A stretch of DNA of 37,896 nt from an uncultured Actinomycetes bacterium (GTDB taxonomy: Bacteria > Actinomycetota > Thermoleophilia > Miltoncostaeales > Miltoncostaeaceae), in the NCBI GenBank assembly GCA_937871165.1, contig CALMXK010000136.1:1-37896 (forward strand), read 5' to 3'. Positions 15,598-25,712 of the stretch are shown in pieces (positions within the stretch are counted from its first letter, which is position 1; every line of letters begins with the position of its first letter). Below the pieces are notes generated by a model. It did not search any database, had not been told where the DNA came from, and saw only the letters and a list, made by a program, of their open reading frames with translations. The position numbers were made by a program, and so were the translations under genes.

Positions 15598-16181
15598 GCC
15601 CGCTCATCCCGATGGTGATCGAGCAGACCTCGCGTGGCGAGCGCTCCTTCGACATCTACTCCCGGCTGCTCAACGAGCGCATCATCTTTCTCGGAACGCC
15701 GGTCGATGACCAGATTGCAAACCTGATCATTGCGCAATTGTTGCACCTTGCCAGCGAGGATCCGGACAAGGACATCTCGCTGTACATCAACAGCCCCGGA
15801 GGCGATGTTTACTCGGGTCTGGCGATCTACGACACCATCCAGTTCATCAAGCCGGACGTGCAGACGATCTGCTGCGGCATTGCAATGAGCATGGGAGCGT
15901 TTCTTCTTGCAGGTGGCGCGAAGGGGAAGCGTATGGCCCTGCCGAATTCGAAGATCCTGATCCATCAGGTTTCGAGCGGTTTTCGCGGGCAGGCGACAGA
16001 CATCGAGATTCACGCACGGGAGATCCTCTCGCTGCGCGCACAACTCGATGAGATTCTGGCGGCCAACACCGGACAGTCGGTCGAAAAAGTTGGAACGGAC
16101 ACCGAGCGTGACTACTTCATGAGTGCCGACGAGGCACAGGAGTACGGGATCATCGACCAGGTGATCCGTCCTACACACTGA
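15594..16181 (+). CDS. clpP: ATP-dependent Clp protease proteolytic subunit
   Basis: Serine protease that forms a double heptamer and degrades proteins fed by ClpX. At 195 residues it has the normal length. Catalytic residues: Ser99 in [14 protein letters not shown], His124 in [12 protein letters not shown] and Asp173 in TDTERDYFM. The start ATG 15594 overlaps the tig stop codon by 4 bases; the open frame upstream (15540) lies inside tig. ClpX follows after an 18-base gap. Actinobacteria often carry two clpP genes in tandem; only one is present here, and another may lie elsewhere. Confidence 0.97.
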   Translation: MSPLIPMVIEQTSRGERSFDIYSRLLNERIIFLGTPVDDQIANLIIAQLLHLASEDPDKDISLYINSPGGDVYSGLAIYDTIQFIKPDVQTICCGIAMSMGAFLLAGGAKGKRMALPNSKILIHQVSSGFRGQATDIEIHAREILSLRAQLDEILAANTGQSVEKVGTDTERDYFMSADEAQEYGIIDQVIRPTH

Positions 16182-16199
16182 TTCGACGAGAAGGCGCCC

Positions 16200-17486
<1,287 letters not shown>

Positions 17487-17559
17487 CGCGCGGCGTCGGC
17501 GTTCGGACGTCCGTTCCAAACGTGCGTCGACCAAGGTGACACCGCAGGGACGCTGACCG

Positions 17560-17580
17560 TGCCGCGACATGATCGCGGTA
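17560..17580. terminator. Hairpin between clpX and the convergent MFS gene
   Basis: An 8-bp stem with one G-T pair, TGCCGCGA with TCGCGGTA around the loop CATGA, in the 103-base gap between two convergent genes and 9 bases from the exporter's stop. No T-tract is present. It is a likely terminator for one or both directions. Confidence 0.5.
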
Positions 17581-17589
17581 CGGCGCTCG

Positions 17590-19053
17590 TCAGGCGGTCT
17601 GCATCTCCGGTTCGGGCTCGGGCACATGGCCGTGTCCAGGGCGCCCTGCAGACTCCTTGCCGGGAAGGAACGCCGCGAGCACGACCATCACGACACAGAT
17701 GGCGGCGTCCAGCCAGAAGGCGAAGCGCATGCCACCCGCCGTTGCGGCAAGCACATTCTCCCCGCCCTTCGCCAGCGACGTTGCACGTGAGGCCATCACG
17801 TTGACGACGACCGCCGCGCCGGCAGCAGCCGCAAGTTGCTGACCGGTTCCGAGCATGGAGCTGCCATGTGAATAGAGATGGCCGGGAAGCGCCGACAGGC
17901 CGACCGTGAAGACGGGGGTGAACGCGAAAGCGAGCGCCACCATCAGCGCGATGTGCAGCGCAAGGATCCACCACACCGGCGTGGTGACCGTGATCTGTGT
18001 GAATCCGAGCAGCACCAGCAGGATGACCGTACATCCGGGCAGCACCAGAACGCGTGCGCCGTGGCGATCGAAGAGCTTGCCGACCAGCGGGCCGAGAAGT
18101 CCCATGGCGAGGCCACCGGGCATCATGAGAAGCCCCGTTTGCAGCACGCTGACGTCGCGGACGTTCTGCAGGTAGATCGGCAACAGGATCATCACGCCGA
18201 GCATGCCCATGAACGCGGCACACATCACGGCAAGGCACAGCGTGTAGCGGCCCGAGCGCAACACGCGCAGATCGAGCAGCGGCCCCGAGCCCTTTTGCAG
18301 TTGGATCTGGCGGAGTGCGAAGATCGCCACGCCGACGACACCCACCGCGGTCGCGACCGCAGGCGACACCGGGTGCGGACCTTCGCCACCGAGTTGGCTC
18401 AGTCCGTACACCAGCGCACCGAAGCCGAGCGCGGCGAGCATGACGCTCAGCACGTCCAGGGAACCGGCGCCGGTGGGGGCGCTGCGCGGCAGACTGCGCC
18501 GACCGAGCACCAACATCGCAATCGCCACGGGAAGCACCACCCAGAAGATCCAGCGCCACGACATGAACTCGAGGACCACGCCCGACACCGTCGGTCCGAG
18601 CGCAGGCGCCACCGACATGGCGAGCGTGACGCTTCCCATGACCGAACCGCGCTCGTTGGCCGGCACGAGCACCATGAGCGTGGTCATGAGCAGCGGCATC
18701 ATGATCGCCGTGCCGACCGCTTGGACCACGCGGGCGCCGACCAGTACCGGGAAGGTCGGGGCGAGTGCGGCAAGAAGCGTCCCGATGCAAAACACGACCA
18801 TCGCCAGCGTGTACGCCTGCCTGGTGGACACCTTCTGCAGGAACCAGCCGGTGGTGGGAATCACGACGGCCATCGTCAGCATGAACGCGGTCGACAGCCA
18901 CTGGACGCTGCGTTCGTTCACCGAAAACGCCTCCATCAGGCGCGGCAGCGCGTTCATCATGATCGTCTCGTTCAAGATCACGGTGAACGTGGCGAGCACC
19001 AGCCACACCAGTACGGTGCGATATGGGCGAGCTTCGGCGGATGTGGCGGTCAC
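17590..19053 (-). CDS. MFS multidrug exporter, DHA2 (EmrB/QacA-like) family
   Basis: A 487-residue inner-membrane protein with about 14 hydrophobic segments, as in 14-helix drug:H+ antiporters. The segment ALGPTVSGVVLEF, in the place of motif C in helix 5, marks export rather than uptake. A cytoplasmic loop carries GKLFDRHGAR, the second half's motif A, and the C-terminal tail is charged (EPEPEMQT). The start is GTG 19053 with AGGAG about 6 bases upstream. It lies 91 bases downstream of the TetR gene on the same strand and is probably controlled by it. The substrate is unknown. Confidence 0.92.
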   Translation of the reverse strand: MTATSAEARPYRTVLVWLVLATFTVILNETIMMNALPRLMEAFSVNERSVQWLSTAFMLTMAVVIPTTGWFLQKVSTRQAYTLAMVVFCIGTLLAALAPTFPVLVGARVVQAVGTAIMMPLLMTTLMVLVPANERGSVMGSVTLAMSVAPALGPTVSGVVLEFMSWRWIFWVVLPVAIAMLVLGRRSLPRSAPTGAGSLDVLSVMLAALGFGALVYGLSQLGGEGPHPVSPAVATAVGVVGVAIFALRQIQLQKGSGPLLDLRVLRSGRYTLCLAVMCAAFMGMLGVMILLPIYLQNVRDVSVLQTGLLMMPGGLAMGLLGPLVGKLFDRHGARVLVLPGCTVILLVLLGFTQITVTTPVWWILALHIALMVALAFAFTPVFTVGLSALPGHLYSHGSSMLGTGQQLAAAAGAAVVVNVMASRATSLAKGGENVLAATAGGMRFAFWLDAAICVVMVVLAAFLPGKESAGRPGHGHVPEPEPEMQTA

Positions 19054-19107
19054 GCAGTCTCCTGTCGGGATCGGTCCCGGGCGGTGGGCAAGCGCGCATT
19101 GTAGATC

Positions 19108-19125
19108 CGCGACGACGACGTCGCG
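19108..19125. repeat. 18-bp inverted repeat between TetR and MFS genes
   Basis: CGCGACG-ACGA-CGTCGCG is a perfect dyad 20 bases downstream of the TetR stop and 55 bases upstream of the exporter start. It could be an operator for the exporter or a hairpin ending the TetR message. It does not resemble the two palindromes upstream of the thiolase gene. Confidence 0.35.
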
Positions 19126-19144
19126 ACCCGGGCACTTCGACGCG

Positions 19145-19792
19145 CTACAGCCGGGAGGCCAGTCCGTCGAGAATCAGGTCGAGACCGAGGTGGAACAGAG
19201 CCTCGGAACCTTCGATCGGCGACAGCGTCTGCACGAGGCGACCAATCGACGGATGGGTCGCGGCGATGTCCGCCGGCGGCTCGACCGGCGCCGATGAATC
19301 CGCGGCGTTCGCCGCATCGATCAGAGTGAACCCGATGGCGTAGCGAATCACCGTCCGCTCGGCGCCGATCGCGGTGTCCTCGTCGAATCCGGCATCGAGG
19401 AGTGCCGCGAGCGCGGCAGCCGCGACGTCGCGACCGTGTGACCAGGCGGTCACCGCATGGGTGGCAAGCAACCCGAATGCGAACGGGTGGGCTCGACCGA
19501 CGTCGCGGTAGCACGTGCCGAATGCGCGCAGATGAGTTCGCCAATCGGTGAACGGGCCCGCGGCACTGAGGCGGTCGCCGAACTCCTCGACGAGCAGACG
19601 GCGCACGCCGTCGAGGATGTCCTCCTTGCCGCGCACATGGCGATAGACCGCCATGCCCTGCACACCGAGCGCGTCGCCGAGGCGGCGAATGGACAACTGA
19701 TCGAGGCCTTCGGCATCGATCACGTCGAGCGCGGTGGCGACGATGCGCTCGGCCGAGAGTGGCGGGCGTTGGATGTCTGGCTTGCTTGACAT
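19145..19792 (-). CDS. TetR-family transcription regulator
   Basis: A 215-residue repressor-type protein. The N-terminal helix-turn-helix is at about 15-60: LSAERIVATALDVIDAEG, then LSIRRLGDALGVQGMAVYRHV. The C-terminal ligand-binding part resembles that of TetR(A)-like proteins at the pattern level. The ligand is not readable. It sits between an exporter gene (downstream, same strand) and the acyl-CoA operon (divergent). Its ATG at 19792 overlaps the -35 box of the divergent promoter, and two palindromes lie in the 63 bases between them, so it may control both sides. If so, the inducer could be an acyl-CoA or the compound that is exported. Confidence 0.9.
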   Translation of the reverse strand: MSSKPDIQRPPLSAERIVATALDVIDAEGLDQLSIRRLGDALGVQGMAVYRHVRGKEDILDGVRRLLVEEFGDRLSAAGPFTDWRTHLRAFGTCYRDVGRAHPFAFGLLATHAVTAWSHGRDVAAAALAALLDAGFDEDTAIGAERTVIRYAIGFTLIDAANAADSSAPVEPPADIAATHPSIGRLVQTLSPIEGSEALFHLGLDLILDGLASRL

Positions 19793-19814
19793 GTATTCGG
19801 TGGGAATCTAGATT
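19786..19814 (+). promoter_or_regulatory. Promoter of the acyl-CoA oxidation operon
   Basis: A consensus -35 TTGACA (19786-19791), 17 bases, then -10 TAGATT (19809-19814, four of six consensus bases). This is the best sigma-70-type promoter I found here. The -35 overlaps the start codon of the divergent TetR gene. Transcription would begin about 19821, some 35 bases before the thiolase start. Confidence 0.65.
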
Positions 19815-19816
19815 CC
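19803..19816. promoter_or_regulatory. Candidate operator 1 (over the -10 box)
   Basis: GGAATCTAGATTCC is a perfect 14-bp palindrome that covers the -10 box of the operon promoter. A bound repressor would block polymerase. The adjacent TetR-family regulator is the obvious candidate. Confidence 0.5.
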
Positions 19817-19827
19817 GTGACGCGGCA

Positions 19828-19842
19828 GTTTACACCGTAAAC
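19828..19842. promoter_or_regulatory. Candidate operator 2 (downstream of the start site)
   Basis: GTTTAC-ACC-GTAAAC is a perfect 6-3-6 dyad just downstream of the expected transcription start and 13 bases before the thiolase start codon. Its sequence differs from operator 1, so the two sites may bind different regulators. Confidence 0.5.
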
Positions 19843-19855
19843 AGATGGGGAACGA

Positions 19856-21052
19856 ATGACAGCGCAGGCTCGCGAGCTCAACGACGTGGTGATCGTCTCG
19901 GCGGCGCGAACGCCGATGGGCAGCTTCCTCGGTTCGCTCTCCACCGTCCCGGCGCCGCAACTTGGCGGAACTGCGATCCGCGCGGCAGTGGAGCGGGCCG
20001 GCATCGCTCCGGCTGACGTCGAGTTGGTCGACATGGGGTGTGTCCTTCAGGCCGGAACCGGCCAGGCACCCGCGCGACAGGCTGCCTTGGCCGCCGGCCT
20101 GCCCGACGGCGTCCCTGCGATGTCGGTCAACAAGGCGTGCGGGTCGGGCCTTCAGACGGTGATCGATGTCGCGCGCGCCATCGCGCTCGGTGAGGTGAGC
20201 GTCGCAGTGGCGGGGGGCATGGAAAGCATGTCGCTTGCTCCTCACCTGACGCAGGGGCTTCGCACCGGACACAAGATGGGCGGCTACGAGCTGCTCGACT
20301 CCATGTTGTTCGACGGGCTTGTCGACCCATTCAGCGGCGCGCACATGGGCAACCACGCGGAGTTGTGTGCCCGTGACCACGGCTTCTCGCGCGAGGACCA
20401 GGATGCCTTCGCCATCGAGAGCTACCGCCGCGCGGTCGCGGCACAGGCCGCGGGTGCCTTCGACGCCGAGATCGTTGTGGTGACCGTACCCGGTCGGCGC
20501 GGAGACGTGGTGGTCGACCGCGACGAGGAACCCGAGCGCGGCGACCCGTCGCGGATGCTGACGCTGCGTCCGGCCTTCGAGGCGGACGGCACTGTGACGG
20601 CCGGCAACGCATCGACGATCAACGACGGTGCAGCGGCGGTCGTGCTGATGAGCGCCGACGAGGCTGCCCGTCGCGGTTCGCCGGTGCTCGCGCGCATTCG
20701 CGGTTGGGGGGTGCACGCACAGGCGCCCAAACACTTTACAACGGCCCCTGCGCCTGCGATTCGCAAGGCGCTCGCGCACGCCGGGGTCGACCAGTCCGAC
20801 GTGGACCTGTGGGAGATCAACGAGGCGTTCGCCGTCGTCGCGCTCGCCAACATGAAGCTGCTCGGTATCGACCACGATCGCCTGAACGTCCACGGCGGGG
20901 CGGTCGCGCTCGGCCACCCGGTCGGCGCCTCCGGCACACGCTTGCTGACGACCCTGCTCTCGACGATGAAGCAGCGCGAGGCCCGATTCGGTGGCGTCTC
21001 GCTGTGCATCGGCGGTGGCGAGGGGATCGCGATGATCGTGGAGCGTTCATGA
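19856..21052 (+). CDS. Acetyl-CoA acetyltransferase (thiolase)
   Basis: Cleaves 3-ketoacyl-CoA, most likely acetoacetyl-CoA, to acetyl-CoA, or runs in reverse. The 398 residues are normal for thiolase II. Active-site residues: nucleophile Cys95 in NKACGSG, NEAFAVV, the His in GGAVALGHPVGASG, and the second Cys in LCIGGGEG. It is the first gene of a four-gene operon and overlaps the next by 4 bases (ATGA). A promoter with two palindromes precedes it. Whether it favours short or long chains cannot be settled by eye; the 3-hydroxybutyryl-CoA-type dehydrogenase that follows suggests C4. Confidence 0.95.
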   Translation: MTAQARELNDVVIVSAARTPMGSFLGSLSTVPAPQLGGTAIRAAVERAGIAPADVELVDMGCVLQAGTGQAPARQAALAAGLPDGVPAMSVNKACGSGLQTVIDVARAIALGEVSVAVAGGMESMSLAPHLTQGLRTGHKMGGYELLDSMLFDGLVDPFSGAHMGNHAELCARDHGFSREDQDAFAIESYRRAVAAQAAGAFDAEIVVVTVPGRRGDVVVDRDEEPERGDPSRMLTLRPAFEADGTVTAGNASTINDGAAAVVLMSADEAARRGSPVLARIRGWGVHAQAPKHFTTAPAPAIRKALAHAGVDQSDVDLWEINEAFAVVALANMKLLGIDHDRLNVHGGAVALGHPVGASGTRLLTTLLSTMKQREARFGGVSLCIGGGEGIAMIVERS

Positions 21053-21912
21053 GATCGGTTGGAATCGTCGGGTCCGGCCAGATGGGGCGCGGCATCGCGC
21101 AGGTGGCCGCCGAGCACCGGCTGAACGTTGTGATGGTCGACGAGTCGAGGTCGCTCGCCGAAGCCGGCGTCGGACTGATCGACACGGGCCTCGCTCGTCT
21201 GGTGGAGCGCGGAAGGATCGATGCCGACAGCTACACCGCGACCATGTCCCGCCTGCACGCCGGGGACTCGATGGCCGACCTGGCCGACTGCGACATCGTC
21301 ATCGAGGCGGCGCCGGAGGACGACCAGATCAAGTTCGCCATCTTCCGCGAGCTTGATCGCGTCTGCTCGCAGTGGACGATCCTCGCGTCCAACACCTCGT
21401 CCATCCCCATCACATGGATCGCAAGCGTGACCGGGCGTCCGGATCGCGTGATCGGCATGCATTTCATGAACCCGGTGCCTGTGATGCACCTGGTCGAGGT
21501 CATCCGCGGCGAAGGGACGAGCGACGAGACGGCCGCGACGATCCATGGCCTTGCGGCCGACTGGGGCAAGACCACGATCGAGTCGACCGACACCGCCGGA
21601 TTCATCGTCAACCGCATCTTGCTGCCATTCCTGAACGAGGCCTACATCGCACTCGAACAGGGCGTCGGTACGGTGCAGGACATCGACACCGGCGCTCGCC
21701 TTGGGCTGAACCACCCGATGGGTCCGCTGGAGCTCTCGGACCATGTGGGCCTCGACACCTGCCTGGCGGTGCTCGAGGTGTTGCACCGTGATCTGGGGCA
21801 CGATCGGTACCGTCCCGCGGAGATTCTGAAGCAGTATGTGGAACGCGGTCGCCTCGGCAAGAAGAGCGGCGCCGGGTTCTACGAATACGACGAACGTGGG
21901 GTCAGAAAATGA
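21049..21912 (+). CDS. 3-hydroxyacyl-CoA dehydrogenase (3-hydroxybutyryl-CoA type)
   Basis: Interconverts 3-hydroxyacyl-CoA and 3-ketoacyl-CoA with NAD(P)+. The 287 residues are the length of single-domain Hbd enzymes. Rossmann loop GSGQMGRGIAQVAA at the N-terminus; SNTSSIPIT; the catalytic His in IGMHFMNPVPVM followed by LVEVIRG with the paired Glu; and the C-terminal NHPMGPLELSDHVGLD and GKKSGAGFYEYD. It begins at ATG 21049 within the thiolase stop and ends overlapping the next start by 4 bases. It takes the enoyl-CoA hydratase product and passes it to the thiolase. Confidence 0.95.
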   Translation: MRSVGIVGSGQMGRGIAQVAAEHRLNVVMVDESRSLAEAGVGLIDTGLARLVERGRIDADSYTATMSRLHAGDSMADLADCDIVIEAAPEDDQIKFAIFRELDRVCSQWTILASNTSSIPITWIASVTGRPDRVIGMHFMNPVPVMHLVEVIRGEGTSDETAATIHGLAADWGKTTIESTDTAGFIVNRILLPFLNEAYIALEQGVGTVQDIDTGARLGLNHPMGPLELSDHVGLDTCLAVLEVLHRDLGHDRYRPAEILKQYVERGRLGKKSGAGFYEYDERGVRK

Positions 21913-22696
21913 GCACTGTTCACGTCGCCATCGACACTCATGTCGCGACCATCACAATCGACCGTCCCGAAGCCCGAAACGCCCTGTCACCCGAGGTGCT
22001 TGCCGATCTGATCGACGCCGCCGCGGCGCTCGAGACGAATGACGCCGTTCGCGTCGTGGTGCTCACCGGCAGCGGCGCCATCTTCATCGCCGGTGCAGAC
22101 ATCGCCAGAATGGCTGCGATGGACGGCGCGGCCGCGCTCGAGTTCTCACGTCTTGGCGGGCGCTTCGCGGCTGCCATCGAGGGATCGCGCAACCCGTGGA
22201 TCGCGAAGGTCAACGGGGCTGCGCTCGGCGGAGGGTGCGAAGTCGCCCTTGCCTGCGATGTTGTGATCGCCGCCGACTCGGCCATCTTCGGCCAGCCCGA
22301 GGTCACGCTCGGCACGATGCCCGGCTGGGGTGCGACGCAGCGGTTGCCGCGCCGGGTCGGTATCGGCAAGGCGCTCGAGCTGTGCCTGGGCGGTGCGGTG
22401 ATCGACGCGACCGAAGCCGGCCGGATCGGTCTGGCCGACACGGTCGTCCCCGCCGACCAGTTGGACACGGTCGTGACCGCCCTGGCCGTCAAGATCGCCG
22501 CCAACGCCCCGGAGGCCGTTGCCGACACCAAACGCGTCCTGCGCGCCGGGTACGACCTGCCGCTCGCCGAGGGGCTTGCGCGCGAGGCCGAGCGATTCGC
22601 AGCGACGTTCACCCGCGGCGACACGGCCGAGGGGATGGGCGCGTTCCTCGAAAAGCCCCGGCGCACACCGACGTTTCATCGCTCGCAGGAGGCCTG

Positions 22697-22697
<1 letters not shown>
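21909..22697 (+). CDS. Enoyl-CoA hydratase (crotonase family)
   Basis: Hydrates 2-enoyl-CoA to 3-hydroxyacyl-CoA. The 262 residues show the crotonase signature: IFIAGADIARM for the oxyanion hole and CoA binding, NGAALGGGCEVALACD with one catalytic Glu, and FGQPEVTLGTMPGWGATQRLPR with the second. Both glutamates needed for hydratase activity appear present, which argues for a true hydratase rather than another crotonase. Its start overlaps the previous stop (ATGA), and its stop shares one base with the next start (TGATG). Confidence 0.93.
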
Positions 22698-23854
<1,157 letters not shown>

Positions 23855-23864
23855 CCGTTTGCCG

Positions 23865-23899
23865 CGGGGCGTTTCGCCACCTGCACAGAGCGCGCCCCG
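23865..23899 (+). terminator. Hairpin after the acyl-CoA operon
   Basis: CGGGGCG pairs with CGCCCCG across a 21-base loop, starting 10 bases after the stop codon. There is no T-tract and the loop is long. It is a plausible end of the operon before the nitrogen genes. Confidence 0.4.
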
Positions 23900-24012
23900 T
23901 GATGTTGGACATCCGGCCACACCCACCCCGGGGCTGACCTTCCTACCATCGCGAGGTCCCTCGGGTTGTCCGCGGGATCGCAGTGGGGGCTGCGCGATGA
24001 AGGAGGAATCGG

Positions 24013-24369
24013 GTGAGGCTGGTCATTGCGATCGTGCGCCCAGAAAAGGCCAACGATGTGCTCACGTCGCTGTACCGCGCCGACGTGCGCGGACTGTCCA
24101 TGAGCCGGGTTCAAGGCCATGGTGGCGAGACCGAGCGCGTCGAGACATACCGTGGAACGACGGTCAAGATGGGGCTCTCGGAGAAGGTGCGATTCGAGAT
24201 CGCGGTTTCCGACGACTTCGTCCAAACCGCGATCGACGCGATCGTGGATGGCGGGAAGACCGGTGAGGTCGGTGACGGCAAGGTCTTCGTCATCCCGCTC
24301 GAGCGTGTGGTGCGAATCCGCACCGGTGAGGCGGACAGCGCCGCCGTGACGCCGGAGGGTGCGCAATGA
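24013..24369 (+). CDS. PII nitrogen-signalling protein (GlnB/GlnK family) with altered T-loop
   Basis: Trimeric sensor of ATP/ADP and 2-oxoglutarate that gates ammonium uptake. At 118 residues it aligns without gaps to E. coli GlnB numbering through the T-loop. The B-loop TGEVGDGKVF and the C-loop RIRTGE are intact, as is Lys58. The T-loop differs: Tyr51, the residue uridylylated or adenylylated in most PII proteins, is Val, and Gln39, a Mg/2-oxoglutarate ligand, is Glu. It therefore should not be modified at that site. The GTG start has a near-perfect AAGGAGGA 5 bases upstream. It overlaps amtB by 4 bases, so AmtB is its likely partner. Confidence 0.9.
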   Translation: MRLVIAIVRPEKANDVLTSLYRADVRGLSMSRVQGHGGETERVETYRGTTVKMGLSEKVRFEIAVSDDFVQTAIDAIVDGGKTGEVGDGKVFVIPLERVVRIRTGEADSAAVTPEGAQ

Positions 24370-25661
24370 CGGATGCACTGGGTGCCATCGACACGGGCGA
24401 TACCGCTTGGATGATCGTGGCGAGCGCGATGGTGTTGCTCATGACCCCCGCGCTCGGTCTCTTCTATGCCGGATTCGTGCGGTCCAAGAACGTCCTGAAC
24501 ACCTTCATGATGAGCATCGCCGCCTTCGGCGTCGCCACCGTGGTGTGGGCGCTTGTCGGCTACTCCTTGGCGTTTGACACCGGCAGCGGCTTCATCGGTG
24601 GGCTCGGGCACGTCTTCATGAACGACATCGGTTTTGGTCCGCGTGACGGCCAGACGATTCCCCACCTGCTCTTTTTCGTGTTCCAGACGACGTTCATCGT
24701 CGTGACGGCGGCCCTGGTCTCCGGCGCGGTGGTCGAGCGGATGCGGTTCGGGGCGTATCTGGTGTTCATGGCGCTCTGGTGCGTCGCGGTCTACGCGGTG
24801 CTCGCGCACTGGGTGTGGGGGCCCGACGGGTGGCTCTTCACCAACGGTGTCCTCGATTTCGCGGGCGGTGTGCCGGTCGAGATGGCCTCGGGCTTCTCGG
24901 CGTTCGCCGCGGCCCTCGTTGTCGGCGCCCGCAAGGACTACGGACGCTTGGCCGACGTGCCGCACAACGCGCTGTTCATTCTGCTCGGCGCGGGCCTGCT
25001 GTGGTTCGGCTGGATCGGCTTCAACGGCGGCTCCGGCTTCTCCGTGGGCAACCAGGGAATCCTGGCGGTGGTCAACACCTTGCTGACACCGGCGTTCACA
25101 CTGATCATGTGGTTCATCTTCGACCTGCTTCGCGGGCGCAAAGTCACCGCCGTAGGCGCTGCCACGGCGATTGTCGTGGGCTGCGTCGGGATCACTCCCG
25201 CGGCCGGTCTGATCAGCCCGACCTGGGCGATGGCGCTCGGCATCGTGGTCGCGGTGCCGAGCTACGCGATGATCATGTGGCGTCCGCGGACGCGCCTCGA
25301 CGAGACGCTCGACGTGCTCGGAGCGCATGGGCTCGCCGGACTCACGGGCACCCTCGCCATCGGCGTGGTTGCGCAGAAGTCGTGGAACGGGGTGGGCGAC
25401 GGCGCGCTGTATGGCAACGTCGACCAGCTGCTGTGGCAACTCATCGCGGTGCTCGCCGCAACCACCTATGCGTTCGGCATGACCTACGTGCTGCTTCGTC
25501 TCGTGGGGTGGGTGATGCCGCTTCGGGTCTCGCGCAAGGATGAGGCCATCGGACTCGACATCACCGAGCACGGGGAAGAGGCGTACGCCAGCGGCGAGGG
25601 CGCCATCTTGCTGGTGCAGGACCTGGACGGCACGATCGAGGGTGAGAAGGTGCGCGTGTAG
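24366..25661 (+). CDS. amtB: Ammonium transporter (AmtB family), Glu/His pore variant
   Basis: Inner-membrane ammonium channel of 431 residues with about 11 helices. Family landmarks: GLFYAGFVRSKNVLN, the pore Phe region FQTTFIVVTAALVSGA, WGPDGWLFTNGVLDFAGG, GWIGFNGGSGF and the C-terminal GLDITEHGEEAY that contacts PII. The twin-His pore pair is half replaced: Glu172 stands where E. coli has His168 (DFAGGVPVEMASG against DFAGGTVVHINA), while His321 (GAHGLAG) is kept. The same change is known in yeast Mep1/Mep3. The start ATG 24366 overlaps the PII stop, the usual glnK-amtB arrangement. Confidence 0.95.
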   Translation: MTDALGAIDTGDTAWMIVASAMVLLMTPALGLFYAGFVRSKNVLNTFMMSIAAFGVATVVWALVGYSLAFDTGSGFIGGLGHVFMNDIGFGPRDGQTIPHLLFFVFQTTFIVVTAALVSGAVVERMRFGAYLVFMALWCVAVYAVLAHWVWGPDGWLFTNGVLDFAGGVPVEMASGFSAFAAALVVGARKDYGRLADVPHNALFILLGAGLLWFGWIGFNGGSGFSVGNQGILAVVNTLLTPAFTLIMWFIFDLLRGRKVTAVGAATAIVVGCVGITPAAGLISPTWAMALGIVVAVPSYAMIMWRPRTRLDETLDVLGAHGLAGLTGTLAIGVVAQKSWNGVGDGALYGNVDQLLWQLIAVLAATTYAFGMTYVLLRLVGWVMPLRVSRKDEAIGLDITEHGEEAYASGEGAILLVQDLDGTIEGEKVRV

Positions 25662-25700
25662 CCGCTTCGGCGTCGGGGGGGTGGCGTCATGCGGCGCCGG

Positions 25701-25706
25701 TAGCGT
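25701..25706 (+). promoter_or_regulatory. Possible -10 box of the EEP-family gene
   Basis: TAGCGT (TAnnnT form) ends 6 bases before GTG 25713, which would make the message leaderless. No ribosome site is present in the 51-base gap after amtB. Confidence 0.35.
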
Positions 25707-25712
25707 TGGCGT

